Assembly (NCBI RefSeq): GCF_040110915.1
Contig: NZ_CP157793.1
Coordinates: 1-64,000 of the forward strand
DNA length: 64,000 bases
Direction: 5' to 3'
From: Stappia sp.
GTDB taxonomy: Bacteria; Pseudomonadota; Alphaproteobacteria; Rhizobiales; Stappiaceae
In this document: in pieces, positions 21,301 through 30,386 of the stretch
Position numbering within the stretch: the stretch's first letter is position 1
Layout: each line of letters opens with the position of its first letter
Translations under genes and position numbers: made by a program
The notes under the pieces: model-generated
The model's database searches: none
Seen by the model: the letters and a program-made list of their open reading frames with translations, nothing else
Told to the model about the DNA's origin: nothing

Positions 21301-21541
21301 CGACGCGACGGTGGCGACCGTCGTCGACCGCCTGTCGGTGGGCAATGTCTACGTCAACCGCAACACCATCGGCGCGGTGGTCGGCACCCAGCCCTTCGGC
21401 GGCTCCGGCCTGTCGGGCACGGGACCGAAGGCCGGCGGCCCGAACTACCTCGCCCGCTACGCACAGGAACAGGTCGTGTCGATCAACACGGCGGCCGCCG
21501 GTGGCAACGCCAGCCTGATCGCCATGGCCGAGGAGGAGTGA
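18368..21541 (+). CDS. putA: bifunctional proline dehydrogenase / P5C dehydrogenase
   Basis: PutA oxidises proline to glutamate in two steps, 1057 residues here. The FAD-dependent proline dehydrogenase barrel covers about 100-500 (RLVKGAYWD is the substrate and FAD loop). The NAD-dependent glutamate-semialdehyde dehydrogenase covers about 550-1040, with the SPWNFPL motif, the catalytic base E809 (AETGG) and the catalytic cysteine C843 (GQRCSALR). The N-terminal ribbon-helix-helix DNA-binding domain of enterobacterial PutA is absent, so this is the short, non-repressor type, consistent with control by the divergent Lrp regulator. Of the in-frame ATGs at 18362 and 18368, the latter is properly spaced from GGGAG (18357-18361). 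Confidence 0.96.
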   Translation: MPATADSPISDRPAADRPAVTPPHVEIAPFRAPFAPSDATAVRTLVGRAGLDEAQEARVDDLASGYIQTIRSAIGGLGGVEDFLREYGLSTREGLALMVLAEALLRVPDAATADKLIEDKLAAARFDESEHGPSDTWLVSASSWALGVTSQLIHPGEKPNTILASLVKRMGMPAVRTATRQAMKVLGHQFVLGETIKAALSRAKAQEAKGYRYSYDMLGEGARTADDAARYFRSYADAIEAIGAAAGKRDLPDRPGISVKLSALHPRYEAVKGTRARDELAPKLLELAQAARRHDLNFTVDAEEADRLEVSLDIFATVAADPSLKGWDGLGLAIQAYQKRALATVEWIARLAERLDRRFMVRLVKGAYWDTEIKRAQERGLDDFPVFTRKAATDLSYLACAKALMAARPRIYPQFATHNALSVAQIIALAGNEGGFEFQRLHGMGESLFKAVSERDGHPCRIYAPVGGHRDLLAYLVRRLLENGANSSFVSAVGDNSVPIAKLLARPQDVLAGGTRARNLKIPLPAHLYGESRRNSQGLEFGYSADRLALVEAMAAAPDKVEDARALYPGAPAAGDLRAVMSPVDGTTRVGAVREAKADEVSAMFDVAARGFERWSRTPVDVRAKAIARVGDLLEEHSARLMALMAREAGKTLPDGLAEVREAVDFCRYYAVQAETLFGEGILMPGPTGEENRYRFRGRGVFVCISPWNFPLAIFLGQVTAALLAGNAVVAKPADQTPLVAHEAAKLLYEAGVPEDVFLLAPGGRELGAALVAEPRVAGVAFTGSTETAWAINRALADKRGPIVPLIAETGGINAMLVDATALPEQVTDDVMMSAFRSAGQRCSALRLLYLQDDVADKQLDMLIGAARELSLGDPIDPATDIGPVIDLAARDRLLAHVAEMKDAQKLHYAGPTPGGALAGGTWVAPHVVELDHPTALTKETFGPILHVVRYKAADLPKMLDTIAATGYGLTLGVHSRIDATVATVVDRLSVGNVYVNRNTIGAVVGTQPFGGSGLSGTGPKAGGPNYLARYAQEQVVSINTAAAGGNASLIAMAEEE

Positions 21542-21858
21542 GGGGGGTGGTCCAAAACCTCTGTAAACACGGGCTTTTCGTCCGATCTACTGTTTGGTTT
21601 GCGCTTGGCTGATTATGGATCAGGAAAGATCTGGGGTTGCAGCAGGTCACGGGGCCGCATCCCACCCACCGCCGTCACCCCGGGCTTGATCCGGGGTCCA
21701 ATCCACGTTTGCATCGCACCCGCTTTGGCAGCGGAAGAGCGTGCCCGATTGCCGTGAGCCTCGACCGAGGCTGAGGGTGCCAATAGGCCCCGGGTCGCGC
21801 TGGCGCTTGCCCGGTGTGACCCCAGAGAGTGCAACCAGGCCGTTGCGTCGTCTTCGGC
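21542..21858. other. putA-hrpB convergent spacer with repeat element
   Basis: No gene seen in 317 bases between the ends of putA and hrpB. No T-tailed terminator was found. Most of the spacer is taken by the repeat-like element at 21677-21823. Confidence 0.6.
21677..21823. repeat. putative dispersed intergenic repeat with ACCCCGG hairpin
   Basis: ACCCCGG (21677-21683) and CCGGGGT (21691-21697) form a perfect 7-bp hairpin around GCTTGAT. The segment closes with GTGTGACCCC (21814-21823), roughly the mirror of its opening GTCACCCC. Text of the form GTCACCCCGGGCTTGATCCG recurs between genes in many alphaproteobacteria as far as I recall; this needs a genome search. Confidence 0.5.
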
Positions 21859-24339
21859 TCACGTCCCCCTCGGCTTCGCGCGGCGCGTGGCGGGGGCCGC
21901 GAGGGGATCGTCCGGCCAGGGGTGTTTCGGGTAGCGGCCCTTCATCTCCGCCTTCACCTGCGCCCAGGAGCCGCGCCAGAAGCCGGGCAGGTCGCGGGTG
22001 ATCTGGATCGGGCGATGGGCGGGCGACAGAAGCTCCAGAATGAGCGGCACCTTGCCGTCCGCGATTGCCGGATGGCGGTCGAGGCCGAAGAGTTCCTGCA
22101 CGCGGATCGCCAGCGTCGGGCCTTCCGCGCGGTCGTAATCGATGGCGACCCGCGAGCCCGACGGCGCGTCGAAATGGCCCGGCAGCAGCCGGTCGAGCTC
22201 GCCGAGGCGATGATGCGGCAGCAGACCGGCGAGGGCATCGCCGAGCATCTGCGCGTCGATGTCGCAGGCCCGCGAGATCCCGGCCAGATAGGGGCCGAGC
22301 CAGTCGGCGAGCGTGTCGGTGAGCGCCGCATCGCTGAGATCCGGCCAGTCGGCGGCGGCCGCTCCGAGCAGCCCCCGCAGGGTTTCGACGCGCGCCCGCA
22401 AGGCCCGTTGCGCCTTGGACCAGGGCAGCGCTGCCGTACCTTTCTTGCGCAGATGCCCGACGAGCGCCTCGGCGACCGCCTGGGGGTCGGGCGCGGGCTC
22501 GGCCTGCGTGTCGAGCACCAGGCGCTCGTAGCGGGTGATGCGGCGGGCGCGGACGGCTCCCTGCGCATCGCAGGCGACCTCCGTTTCCCGCGTGATCTGA
22601 TCGGCGAAGAGGACCTCGATGTCCGCGCGGGAGATCGGCGCGGCCAGCAGGATGCGCCCGCGCGCGGCCGTGCCCTGCACTTCGGCCAGCACCAGGAAGG
22701 GCTCGCGGGCGAGCGCGTCGCTCTCTTCCAGCCGCGCCGCGCGGCCCGTCGCCATGCGAAAGCCGCCGCGCCCGTCCTGCGCCTGCGCCACCCGGTCGGG
22801 AAAGGCCAGCGCTAGCACGCGGCCGGCCTCCGAAACATCCGCATTGCCTTTCGGAATGTCCGCCATCTCGCGCCAGCGCCGGGCAAGATCGCGGGCGGCC
22901 TTCGCGCGCGGGTCACCCGCCCGCCGCAGCGCCGTCAGCCGGTCGCGCAGATCGGTGGAGCGCCCGCCTAAGGCCGCTTCCGACAGGAGCGCGGCGATTT
23001 CCGACGCCAGCCCGCCGGCCTCTTGCGCCCCGGCGACAAGCAACATGTGGGCAAGACGCGGGGCGAGCGGCAGGTGCATCATGCGCCTGCCCGTGTCGGT
23101 CAGATGACCGCTTGCGTCCAGCGCCTCAAGGCGCGTGAGCAGGGCGACCGCCTCGGCCCAGGCCGGAGCGGGCGGGGGATCGGGAAACCGCAGGGCAGCG
23201 GGATCGTGCACGCCCCAGGCGGCGAGATCGAGCACGAGGCGCGACAGATCCGCCTCCAGGATCGCGGGCCGGTCGTCGGGGGCAAGGGCCGCCGTCTGGG
23301 CCGCGTCCCAGAGCCGGTAGCACACGCCGGGCTCCATGCGGCCCGCGCGGCCGCGCCGCTGATCGGCGGCCGCCTTCGACACACGCACCGTCTCAAGCCG
23401 GGTCAGGCCGGTCGCCGGCTCGTAGACCGGCACGCGGGCAAGACCGGAATCGATCACCACCCGCACGCCCTCGATGGTGAGCGAGGTCTGCGCGATGGCG
23501 GTCGCCAGCACCACCTTGCGCCGGCCCGGCTCGGCCGGGCGGATCGCCGCCGCCTGGGCCCTGGCGTCGAGCGCGCCGTAAAGCGGGGCGAGGTCGACAT
23601 CCGCCGGCAGGCCTTCGCCAAGCCGCTCGGCCGCCTGGCGGATCTCGCCCTGCCCGGGCAGGAAGACGAGGATCGAGCCCGGCTCCTCGGCGAGCGCCTT
23701 GCGCACCGCGCGCACCGCCTGTTCGGCCGGGCGAAGGGCCGGATCGCGGCCGAGATGGACGGTCTCGACCGGGAAGCTGCGGCCCTCGCTGGCGATCACC
23801 GGCGCGCCGTCCAGATGCCCGGAGATGCGCGCCGCGTCGATGGTGGCCGACATCGGCACCAGCCGCAGATCCTCGCGCAGCGCGCCCTGCACGTCGAGCG
23901 CCAGCGCCAGCCCCAGATCGCCGTCGAGCGAGCGTTCGTGAAACTCGTCGAAGAGCACGGCGGCCACGCCGGTCAGTTCCGGATCGTCGAGGATCATGCG
24001 CGTGAAGACGCCTTCGGTGACCACCTCGATGCGGGTGCGGGCCGAGACCCTGGTCTCCAGCCGCACACGCAGGCCGACCGTCTCGCCCACCCGTTCGCCG
24101 AGAAGCGCGGCCATGCGGCTTGCGGCGGCGCGCGCGGCGAGGCGGCGGGGTTCGAGCAGGACGATCTTGCCGTAATGGCGCCACGGCGCGTCGAGCAGGG
24201 CGAGCGGCACGATGGTGGTCTTGCCCGCGCCGGGCTCGGCGACGAGCACGGCGGACGTACGCGCGGCGAGCGCGTCGAGAAGCTCCGGCAGCACCGCGTC
24301 AATGGGAAGCGGCGGCCGGCGGGTGAGTGTCTCGGTCAT
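21859..24339 (-). CDS. hrpB: ATP-dependent helicase HrpB
   Basis: A DExH-box helicase of 826 residues, the usual HrpB size. The P-loop GAGKTT is at 37-42, the DEFH box at 131-134, SATID follows as motif III, and the second RecA lobe contains the QRRGRAGR arginine-finger segment (motif VI). The C-terminal half holds the HrpB-specific domain. Its cellular role is not well defined; it is a relative of HrpA and of eukaryotic splicing helicases. The start ATG at 24339 overlaps the stop of the glucokinase gene (ATGA), so the two are probably co-transcribed and translationally coupled. Confidence 0.94.
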   Translation of the reverse strand: MTETLTRRPPLPIDAVLPELLDALAARTSAVLVAEPGAGKTTIVPLALLDAPWRHYGKIVLLEPRRLAARAAASRMAALLGERVGETVGLRVRLETRVSARTRIEVVTEGVFTRMILDDPELTGVAAVLFDEFHERSLDGDLGLALALDVQGALREDLRLVPMSATIDAARISGHLDGAPVIASEGRSFPVETVHLGRDPALRPAEQAVRAVRKALAEEPGSILVFLPGQGEIRQAAERLGEGLPADVDLAPLYGALDARAQAAAIRPAEPGRRKVVLATAIAQTSLTIEGVRVVIDSGLARVPVYEPATGLTRLETVRVSKAAADQRRGRAGRMEPGVCYRLWDAAQTAALAPDDRPAILEADLSRLVLDLAAWGVHDPAALRFPDPPPAPAWAEAVALLTRLEALDASGHLTDTGRRMMHLPLAPRLAHMLLVAGAQEAGGLASEIAALLSEAALGGRSTDLRDRLTALRRAGDPRAKAARDLARRWREMADIPKGNADVSEAGRVLALAFPDRVAQAQDGRGGFRMATGRAARLEESDALAREPFLVLAEVQGTAARGRILLAAPISRADIEVLFADQITRETEVACDAQGAVRARRITRYERLVLDTQAEPAPDPQAVAEALVGHLRKKGTAALPWSKAQRALRARVETLRGLLGAAAADWPDLSDAALTDTLADWLGPYLAGISRACDIDAQMLGDALAGLLPHHRLGELDRLLPGHFDAPSGSRVAIDYDRAEGPTLAIRVQELFGLDRHPAIADGKVPLILELLSPAHRPIQITRDLPGFWRGSWAQVKAEMKGRYPKHPWPDDPLAAPATRRAKPRGT

Positions 24340-25403
24340 GCCGTGCGCGTCCACAGCCGACCTGTCAGGTCGAGCGTAAACGCCTGCGGGTCGCGGGCAT
24401 AGGCGGCAAGCCCGGCGAGCGCCGGCGCCGGGTGGCGCACGAGAAACGTCGGGATCCCGGTCATGAGCGCTTCGTGCGGCGCCTTCGCCTCGAAGGCGTC
24501 GCGAAACCCTGAGCGGGTGAGATGCGCCTCGATCCGGGGCGGAATGCCGCCGGCGAGATAGACCCCGCCGCGCGCCAGAAAGGTGAGGGCGTGGTCGCCG
24601 GCGACCCGGCCGAGAACGCGGGCGAAGGTCTCCAGCGTGGCCGCGGCGACGGGCTCGCCGCGCGCGGCGGCTTCCGGGATTTCCTGCGGCGCCTCGAAGC
24701 GCGGCGCCGCGCCTTGGGCCCGCGCAATCGCCTGCGACAGCCGCACCAGCCCCGCGCCCGACAGGATCTGTTCGGCGCCGATGCGCCCGCCGAGCCGGTC
24801 GAGATGCGGCCAGACGCGGTACTCTTCCGCCGTCACCGGGCCGATTTCGACATGCCCGCCCTCGCCGGGGATCGGCAGCCATCTGCCGTTCGCCCGCACC
24901 ATCGCGGCCACGCCAAGCCCCGTGCCGGGCCCGAGCACCACCTTCGGCGCATGCGCAAGGACTTGGCCGGATCCGATCTGCAGCAGGTCGTCGGCCCCGA
25001 GAACGGGAAGCGCCAGCGCCTGGGCCTCGAAGTCGTTGAGCACGATCAGCGTCTCGAGGTCGAGATCGGAAAGAACCGCCCGCGGGTCGATGACCCAATC
25101 GGCATTGGTGAGCGGGATCGCCGCGCCGGTGACCGGACCGGCGACGGCGATGATCGCATGGCGGGGCCGGTCAGGCGCACGGGCGGCCGGGTGCGTGGTG
25201 GAAAGGGCCGCACGCGCGGCCGACTGGAAATCCGCATGCGCGCCCGTCGGCACCGAGGGCAGGGGCTCCGGCGCGGGACGATCCGCGTGGGCCAGCGCGA
25301 AGCGGGCATTGGTGCCGCCGATATCGGCGACGAGCACCGGCGCGCCCGTCGAGTGCGTCGGGGCGGGATCGCGGGGCGCGGGGTCGGGCGACAGGCCGGT
25401 CAC
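24336..25403 (-). CDS. glk: glucokinase
   Basis: Glk phosphorylates glucose with ATP to glucose 6-phosphate in the cytoplasm; 355 residues. The phosphate-1 motif DIGGTNAR lies at 27-34, the catalytic loop FEAQAL follows LNDFE, and the later ATP motif GPGTGLGVA is present. It belongs to the bacterial glucokinase family (E. coli Glk type), not the ROK family, since the ROK zinc motif is lacking. The start is GTG at 25403, and about 20 residues before the first strand form a Pro-rich extension. Overlap with hrpB by four bases is the odd point of context. Confidence 0.93.
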   Translation of the reverse strand: MTGLSPDPAPRDPAPTHSTGAPVLVADIGGTNARFALAHADRPAPEPLPSVPTGAHADFQSAARAALSTTHPAARAPDRPRHAIIAVAGPVTGAAIPLTNADWVIDPRAVLSDLDLETLIVLNDFEAQALALPVLGADDLLQIGSGQVLAHAPKVVLGPGTGLGVAAMVRANGRWLPIPGEGGHVEIGPVTAEEYRVWPHLDRLGGRIGAEQILSGAGLVRLSQAIARAQGAAPRFEAPQEIPEAAARGEPVAAATLETFARVLGRVAGDHALTFLARGGVYLAGGIPPRIEAHLTRSGFRDAFEAKAPHEALMTGIPTFLVRHPAPALAGLAAYARDPQAFTLDLTGRLWTRTA

Positions 25404-25575
25404 GGGAGCGTCCCTGTTTGCGCGCGCGAACGGCGGCGCGGATCACGGGCAAGGGCGGCACCCCGGCCGGGGCCGGGTCGCCGCGCGGCGTTCCCGTGGT
25501 GTAGCCGCTGACGCGCGCAGGGAAAAGGGGCGCCCGCCGATCCGCCTGCTCAGGGGGCGCACGGCGCCCGTCGCG

Positions 25576-26493
25576 TCAGTCGTAGAGCCCGCAGTTGACA
25601 GGCTTGCGGCCGCTCGCCTGCATCACGCGCGGTTCGCTTGGAACCAGACCGGCGATCTCCAGCACCAGCTTCATGCGCACCGCGTCGGCGAACTGGGCCT
25701 TGGAATGCACCGGCACGAAGAAATGGCCGGGGCCGCCGATCACGCAGTCCTCATAATAGTGATCGACGTTCATCATCGTCTGCCAGGGGGCGTCGTCGTC
25801 CTTCATCATCAGCGGCAGACCGTTGATGGTGATCCCCTGCGCGATGGTCCGGTCGCGGAAGGCGGTGACGGCGCCGCCCTGGTTGTTCGGCCCGTCGCCC
25901 GAAATGTCGATCACCTTGCGCAGGCCCTCGTAGGCGTTTTCGGCGACCATGCGCGTGGCCTCTTCCAGCGCGGAGGCGATGGAGGTGCGCCGGCGCTGGC
26001 GCAGGGGGGCTTCGGCGATCCTGGTGGCGAAGGCGGCCGCGCTCTCCGCGTCGCTGATCACCGACCAGTCGGCGACGATGAACTGCTCGCCCGCGCCGCC
26101 CCACTCCATGTAGGCGACCGCGATGCGTCCCGTCGGGCCGTACTTGATCGCGTCGAGAACCTGCTCAGAGGTGAGCGCGGCGACATAGCCGGCGCGCTGG
26201 ATTTCCTGCTCGTCCGTGTCCATCGACTGCGAGATGTCGACGGCGAGCACGAGCTCCACGTCGACCTCGCGCTCGGGATCATAGGCATAGCCGAGGGTCT
26301 GGGCCCGGGCGGACACAAGTGTCGCGAGGAAGACGAGCAAGGCGGCAAGCAGCGCGAGGCCGGCCGTGCGCACAAGCGCAAGGGCCGCCTCCCGCGCAAG
26401 GCCCGCCTGCGGCGCGGCATGGGCGTCGCGGCGAAAGGCGCGGCGCGAGACGGCGGCGCGAACGAGGGGGGAGGCATGGGCAGTCAGGCGCAT
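25576..26493 (-). CDS. DUF1194 protein, von Willebrand A-type, exported
   Basis: A protein of 305 residues with an N-terminal region rich in Arg and Ala, a strong hydrophobic segment at about 42-62 (signal peptide or anchor, SARAQ site after it) and a von Willebrand factor A-like domain. The metal-binding MIDAS motif DISQS is at 86-90, and the conserved ISGDGPNNQGG stretch marks the DUF1194 family. Function is unknown; such domains bind protein partners. The start at 26493 has AAGGAG nine bases upstream. The gene is isolated, with 172 bases to glk and a long non-coding region upstream. Confidence 0.85.
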   Translation of the reverse strand: MRLTAHASPLVRAAVSRRAFRRDAHAAPQAGLAREAALALVRTAGLALLAALLVFLATLVSARAQTLGYAYDPEREVDVELVLAVDISQSMDTDEQEIQRAGYVAALTSEQVLDAIKYGPTGRIAVAYMEWGGAGEQFIVADWSVISDAESAAAFATRIAEAPLRQRRRTSIASALEEATRMVAENAYEGLRKVIDISGDGPNNQGGAVTAFRDRTIAQGITINGLPLMMKDDDAPWQTMMNVDHYYEDCVIGGPGHFFVPVHSKAQFADAVRMKLVLEIAGLVPSEPRVMQASGRKPVNCGLYD

Positions 26494-27174
26494 GGTCGAA
26501 CGCTCCTTCAACCGGTGTGTCGGCTCCCGCCCGAATGACGCCTTGACCTGCCCTCCCGATGTCTTGTTCCCGCCGGAGCCCTCCCTGGCGGCCGCGACCG
26601 TGTCGTGCCGCCCGCCCGCCGGCGATGTCATCGTTGTGTCATGGCATGGCAATCGCCGTGCCATATGCCGCGATCTGGCCGTCGCGAGTGTCGCGCGACG
26701 TCGCCTCCGGAAAGTCGTTTCCCGAAAATACGCTGTTGTGGCAAAGGCTAAGTATTCGGGAGAAAGGTCGCGGTTCGAAAAATCCAAAAAGAAGGTCTGT
26801 AAACTCTGCGTTTCATTCGCGAACGGCGCTTGCAATCTGCAATTTCCTGAAGGGGAAGAAAGTGCCTTCCCTTGCGGCATTTTTTGCCGACAATCCGGGC
26901 GGGTTGGTCAGGATCCGTGCAGCGGGTGCGCTGGCGGCCTGCGCGGTCCAGGTGGCATCCGGGCTGGCGTGCAGGGGCGCGGGCAGGGCGGGCGCAGGGA
27001 TGGAATGGCCGCGCACCGCGTGCTTGGCGCTTGACCTCGCGCCTGTGCTCATGCAGTCTTTATGAAAGAAATCACAAGACGTGAAGAATTTTTCGTGACA
27101 ACAGGGTGACCTGCCGCGCGCAAGCGCAGCGCGGCGACAAGGCCCGAAACAGGGCGAGGGAGGCGGGCGCGGCC
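26494..27174. other. 681-bp intergenic region before the nucleoside island
   Basis: No gene supported. The left part has a 10-bp hairpin with one G-T pair at 26641-26664 (ATGGCATGGC, loop AATC). The middle part (about 26730-26850) is relatively A-rich, and a small hairpin with a T5 loop (CGGCA/TGCCG) lies near 26876-26890. Promoters for the DUF1194 gene and the SorC-type regulator must lie here, but none is clear by eye. Confidence 0.5.
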
Positions 27175-28155
27175 ATGAAAGAGGCCGACTGGACCACGGA
27201 CATGGCCATTCGTGCCGCGTGGATGTCGTTCGTCGGCGGCGCCACGCAGGGCGAGATCGCGTCGCGTCTGGGGATTTCCAACGCCAAGGTCCACCGCCTG
27301 ATCGCCCATGCCCAGAAGACCGGCCTGGTCCGCTTCCAGATCGCCGGGCGCCCGTCCGAATGTCTGGAGATCGAGGCGGCGCTCGCGGCCGAGCATGGCC
27401 TGTCCTCCTGCCTGATCGCGCCGGAGATCGCGGGGGCTGCGGACGAGGAACCGGAGATCCGCGCCATCGCCTCCGTGGCCGGACCGCATCTCGCCAATCT
27501 CCTGTCCAACACGGCGATCCGGCAACTCGGGGTCGGCATGGGCCGCACCCTGAAGGCGTCGGTCGAGCTGATGCCGCCGATCCAGCGGCCGGATCTCTCG
27601 ATTGTGTCGATCTCCGGCTCGCTGACGCGCAAGCTGTCGGCCAATCCCTTCGATGTCGTGCAGCAGCTCGCCGAAGGCACCGGCGGCGAGGGCTATTATC
27701 TGCCCGTTCCCTATCTTGCCGAAAGCCCGGGCGAGCGGGACATGTTCCTGTCCCAGCGCAGCGTACAGGCGCTTCTGGAGCGCGCGCGTGCCTCCGATCT
27801 CTTCGTCATCGGCATCGGCTCGGTCGGCGACGACAGTCATCTCATTCGCCGCGATCTGATCTCGCGCGAGGAACAGGCGGATCTGATCCGCTCCGGCGCG
27901 GTGTGCGACCTCATGGGTCGCTTCATCGACGCGGAGGGGCGGCTGGTCGAGGCGCGCCTCGGCGACAAGGCCGTGGGCCTGCCGTTCGAGGCGGTGCGTG
28001 GCGCGCGCGTCGTGGCGCTCGCCGGCGGCGTGAGCAAGGTGGAGGCCACGCGGGCGGCATTGCGCGCGGGGCTGATCACGGACCTGATCGTCGACGAGGG
28101 TCTGGGCCGTGCCCTGGCCGCGTCGGCGCAAGCACGGACTGTCCGTTCGGCATGA
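27175..28155 (+). CDS. SorC/DeoR-type sugar-responsive regulator of the nucleoside island
   Basis: A regulator of 326 residues. The N-terminal helix-turn-helix is at about 20-48 (GATQGEIASRLGISNAKVHR), followed by the SorC effector-binding domain (GVGMGRTL, ISGSLT, FVIGIGSVG and the late GGVSKVEAT). SorC proteins, including B. subtilis DeoR, sense phosphorylated sugars; deoxyribose 5-phosphate or ribose 5-phosphate made by the genes downstream would be a natural effector. It lies 32 bases upstream of the first transporter gene, on the same strand. GGGAGG lies twelve bases before the chosen ATG; an ATG at 27202 is a possible alternative. Confidence 0.85.
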   Translation: MKEADWTTDMAIRAAWMSFVGGATQGEIASRLGISNAKVHRLIAHAQKTGLVRFQIAGRPSECLEIEAALAAEHGLSSCLIAPEIAGAADEEPEIRAIASVAGPHLANLLSNTAIRQLGVGMGRTLKASVELMPPIQRPDLSIVSISGSLTRKLSANPFDVVQQLAEGTGGEGYYLPVPYLAESPGERDMFLSQRSVQALLERARASDLFVIGIGSVGDDSHLIRRDLISREEQADLIRSGAVCDLMGRFIDAEGRLVEARLGDKAVGLPFEAVRGARVVALAGGVSKVEATRAALRAGLITDLIVDEGLGRALAASAQARTVRSA

Positions 28156-28187
28156 GGCCGGACGGATCACAGGTGGAGGCATTTGGG

Positions 28188-29183
28188 ATGATGAAACAGG
28201 TAATTCTCGGCGTCGCGGCGGCGGCGCTTCTCACCGGGTCGGCGCTCGCCGAGGACATCCAGCCGGCGGTGGTCTACGATCTCGGCGGCAAGTTCGACAA
28301 GTCGTTCAACGAGGCGGCCTACACGGGCGCGGAGCGCTTCAAGGAAGAGACCGGGATCGACTACCGCGACTTCGAGATCCAGAACGACAGCCAGCGCGAG
28401 CAGGCCCTGCGCAATTTCGCAAGGCGCGGCGCCAATCCGGTGATCGCCATCGGCTTCTCGCACGCCAATGCGCTGGAGAAGGTGGCGCAGGAGTTCCCCG
28501 AGACCAAGTTCGCCATCGTCGACATGGTGGTCGACCTGCCGAACGTGCGTTCCATCGTCTTCAAGGAGCATGAGGGCTCCTATCTGGTCGGCCTGCTCGC
28601 GGCGATGGCGTCGGAGACCGGCAAGGTCGGCTTTGTCGGCGGCATGGACATTCCGCTGATCCGCAAGTTCGCCTGCGGCTACAAGCAGGGCGTGCTGGAA
28701 ACCAAGGCGGATGCAGAAGTGTTCCAGAACATGACCGGCACCACGGGGGCGGCCTGGACCGACCCGGTGAAGGGCGGCGAACTCGCCAAGTCGCAGATCG
28801 ATCGCGGCGCGGACGTGATCTATCATGCCGCCGGCGGCACCGGTCTCGGCGTGCTGCAGGCGGCCGCCGACGCCGGCAAGCTCGGCATCGGCGTCGACAG
28901 CAACCAGAACGCGGTGCATCCGGGACAGGTGCTGACCTCCATGGTCAAGCGCGTGGACGTGGCCGTGGCGACCGCCTTCAACGACGCGCGCGAGGGCAAG
29001 TGGACCTCCGGCTTCTATTCGCTGGGGCTCGCCGAGGACGGCGTCGACTGGGCGCTCGACGAGCACAACGAGGCGCTGATCACGCCGGAGATGAAGGCGG
29101 CGGTCGATCAGGCCAAGGCCGACATCATCGCCGGCAAGATCGAGGTGCATGACTACATGGCGACCCAGGACTGCCCGTTCTGA
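28188..29183 (+). CDS. BMP-family nucleoside-binding protein 1
   Basis: A periplasmic solute-binding protein of the BMP (basic membrane protein/Med) family, 331 residues, which includes nucleoside binders such as PnrA and BmpA. A signal peptide of about 22 residues ends ALAE, with no lipobox, so the protein is soluble in the periplasm. Family marks are YDLGGKFDKSFNEAA at the ligand site, GFVGGMD and AAGGTGLGV. GGAGG at 28175-28179 fits the first of two adjacent ATGs (28188). It starts the transporter operon and a strong hairpin follows its stop. Confidence 0.92.
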   Translation: MMKQVILGVAAAALLTGSALAEDIQPAVVYDLGGKFDKSFNEAAYTGAERFKEETGIDYRDFEIQNDSQREQALRNFARRGANPVIAIGFSHANALEKVAQEFPETKFAIVDMVVDLPNVRSIVFKEHEGSYLVGLLAAMASETGKVGFVGGMDIPLIRKFACGYKQGVLETKADAEVFQNMTGTTGAAWTDPVKGGELAKSQIDRGADVIYHAAGGTGLGVLQAAADAGKLGIGVDSNQNAVHPGQVLTSMVKRVDVAVATAFNDAREGKWTSGFYSLGLAEDGVDWALDEHNEALITPEMKAAVDQAKADIIAGKIEVHDYMATQDCPF

Positions 29184-29203
29184 GGCAGCCGGTCATCGGC
29201 ACG

Positions 29204-29233
29204 GCCGCCCCGCCACGGTTCCGGCGGGGCGGC
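29204..29233 (+). other. intercistronic hairpin after the first binding-protein gene
   Basis: A perfect 11-bp GC stem (GCCGCCCCGCC 29204-29214, complement 29223-29233, loop ACGGTTCC) lies 20 bases after the stop of the first binding-protein gene and has no T run. Such hairpins typically protect the upstream message or cause partial termination, giving more binding protein than membrane subunits. Confidence 0.65.
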
Positions 29234-29345
29234 GACCCGACACCCGAGGAACGACACCCCACGTCGCCCGATTGAAGCCATCTGACGGCCGGCATCCGGC
29301 AGACGGCATCCGACGGGCGACACCCTTTCGACAGGCGAGGGCCAC

Positions 29346-30386
29346 ATGGGCGGGACTTGGCGCAAAATCCGGCGCGCGACCTTGAGCGCAACCTGGCGCG
29401 GAACCTGGACGGCCTGCGTGGCGGCGGCGCTGATCGCCATGGCCGCGGTCGGCGCGCGGGCCGAACCGGCGCTGGTCTATTCCGTCGGCGGCAAGTTCGA
29501 CGGCTCCTTCAACGAGGCCGCCTGGCGGGGCGCGGAACGCTTCGCCGAGGAGACCGGCGCAAGCTACCGCGACTTCGAGATCGCGCGCGACGCGGACAGC
29601 CTGCAGGCTCTGCGCAGCTTCGCGACGCGCGGCGCCGACCCGGTCGTCGCCATCGGCTTCAACCAGGCTTCCGCCGTGGCGGCGGCCGCCGCCGATTTTC
29701 CGGACGCGAATTTCGCCATCGTCGACATGGTGGTCGACGCGCCCAACGTGCGCTCCACCGTGTTTCGCGAGCAGGAGGGCGCCTATATCGCCGGGGTTCT
29801 GGCGGCGCTCGCGTCGAAGACCGGCACCATCGGCTTCGTCGGCGGCATGGATATTCCCATCATCCGCCGCTTCCTGTGCGGCTACAGGCAGGGCGCGGCC
29901 TCGGTCTCGCAGGACGTGACGGTGCTCTTCAACATGGCCGGCGACACGCCCGCCGCCTTCGCCGATCCGGCGCGCGGCGCCGAACTGGCGCGCTCCCAGA
30001 TCGGCCGGGGCGCGGATGTCATCATCCAGGCGGCCGGCGGCACCGGGATCGGCGTGCTGCAGGCGGCCGCCGACGCGGATGTGCTGGGCATCGGCACCGA
30101 CAGCAACCAGAACGGCCTGCATCCGGGCAAGGTCCTGACCTCGATCCGCAAGCGGGTCGACACGGCCGTCTACACCAATTTCAAGGATGCGATGGACGGC
30201 AACTGGACGCCCGGCATCCAGGTGCTCGGCCTGAAGGAGGGCGGCATGGACTGGGTGATCGACGACCACAATCGCGCGCTGATCACGCCGGAGATGGAAC
30301 GCGCCGCGCGCGCGGCCGAAGCGGCGATCGCGGACGGGACCGTCGCCGTGCACGACACCGTCACGCAAGGGGCCTGTCCGCTATGA
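29346..30386 (+). CDS. BMP-family nucleoside-binding protein 2 (paralogue)
   Basis: A second BMP-family binding protein, 346 residues, clearly a tandem paralogue of the one before it: both keep VGGKFDGSFNEAA-type and GFVGGMDIP segments, the same spacing and the C-terminal Cys-Pro (ACPL here, DCPF there). The N terminus is longer and Arg/Trp-rich before the signal core (cleavage near ARAE). Its stop overlaps the start of the ATPase gene (ATGA), so it is the copy tied most tightly to the transporter. Two binding proteins for one transporter suggest different nucleoside preferences or affinities. Confidence 0.92.
   Translation: MGGTWRKIRRATLSATWRGTWTACVAAALIAMAAVGARAEPALVYSVGGKFDGSFNEAAWRGAERFAEETGASYRDFEIARDADSLQALRSFATRGADPVVAIGFNQASAVAAAAADFPDANFAIVDMVVDAPNVRSTVFREQEGAYIAGVLAALASKTGTIGFVGGMDIPIIRRFLCGYRQGAASVSQDVTVLFNMAGDTPAAFADPARGAELARSQIGRGADVIIQAAGGTGIGVLQAAADADVLGIGTDSNQNGLHPGKVLTSIRKRVDTAVYTNFKDAMDGNWTPGIQVLGLKEGGMDWVIDDHNRALITPEMERAARAAEAAIADGTVAVHDTVTQGACPL

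Noticed and set aside
26494..27065. Plus-strand frames in the region before the SorC-type gene
   Set aside because: Three frames are open with no good start, no ribosome binding site and no family resemblance; treated as non-coding.
29204..29233. Full terminator inside the nucleoside operon
   Set aside because: The stem is strong but lacks a T run, and the genes after it depend on the same operon; kept as an intercistronic hairpin.
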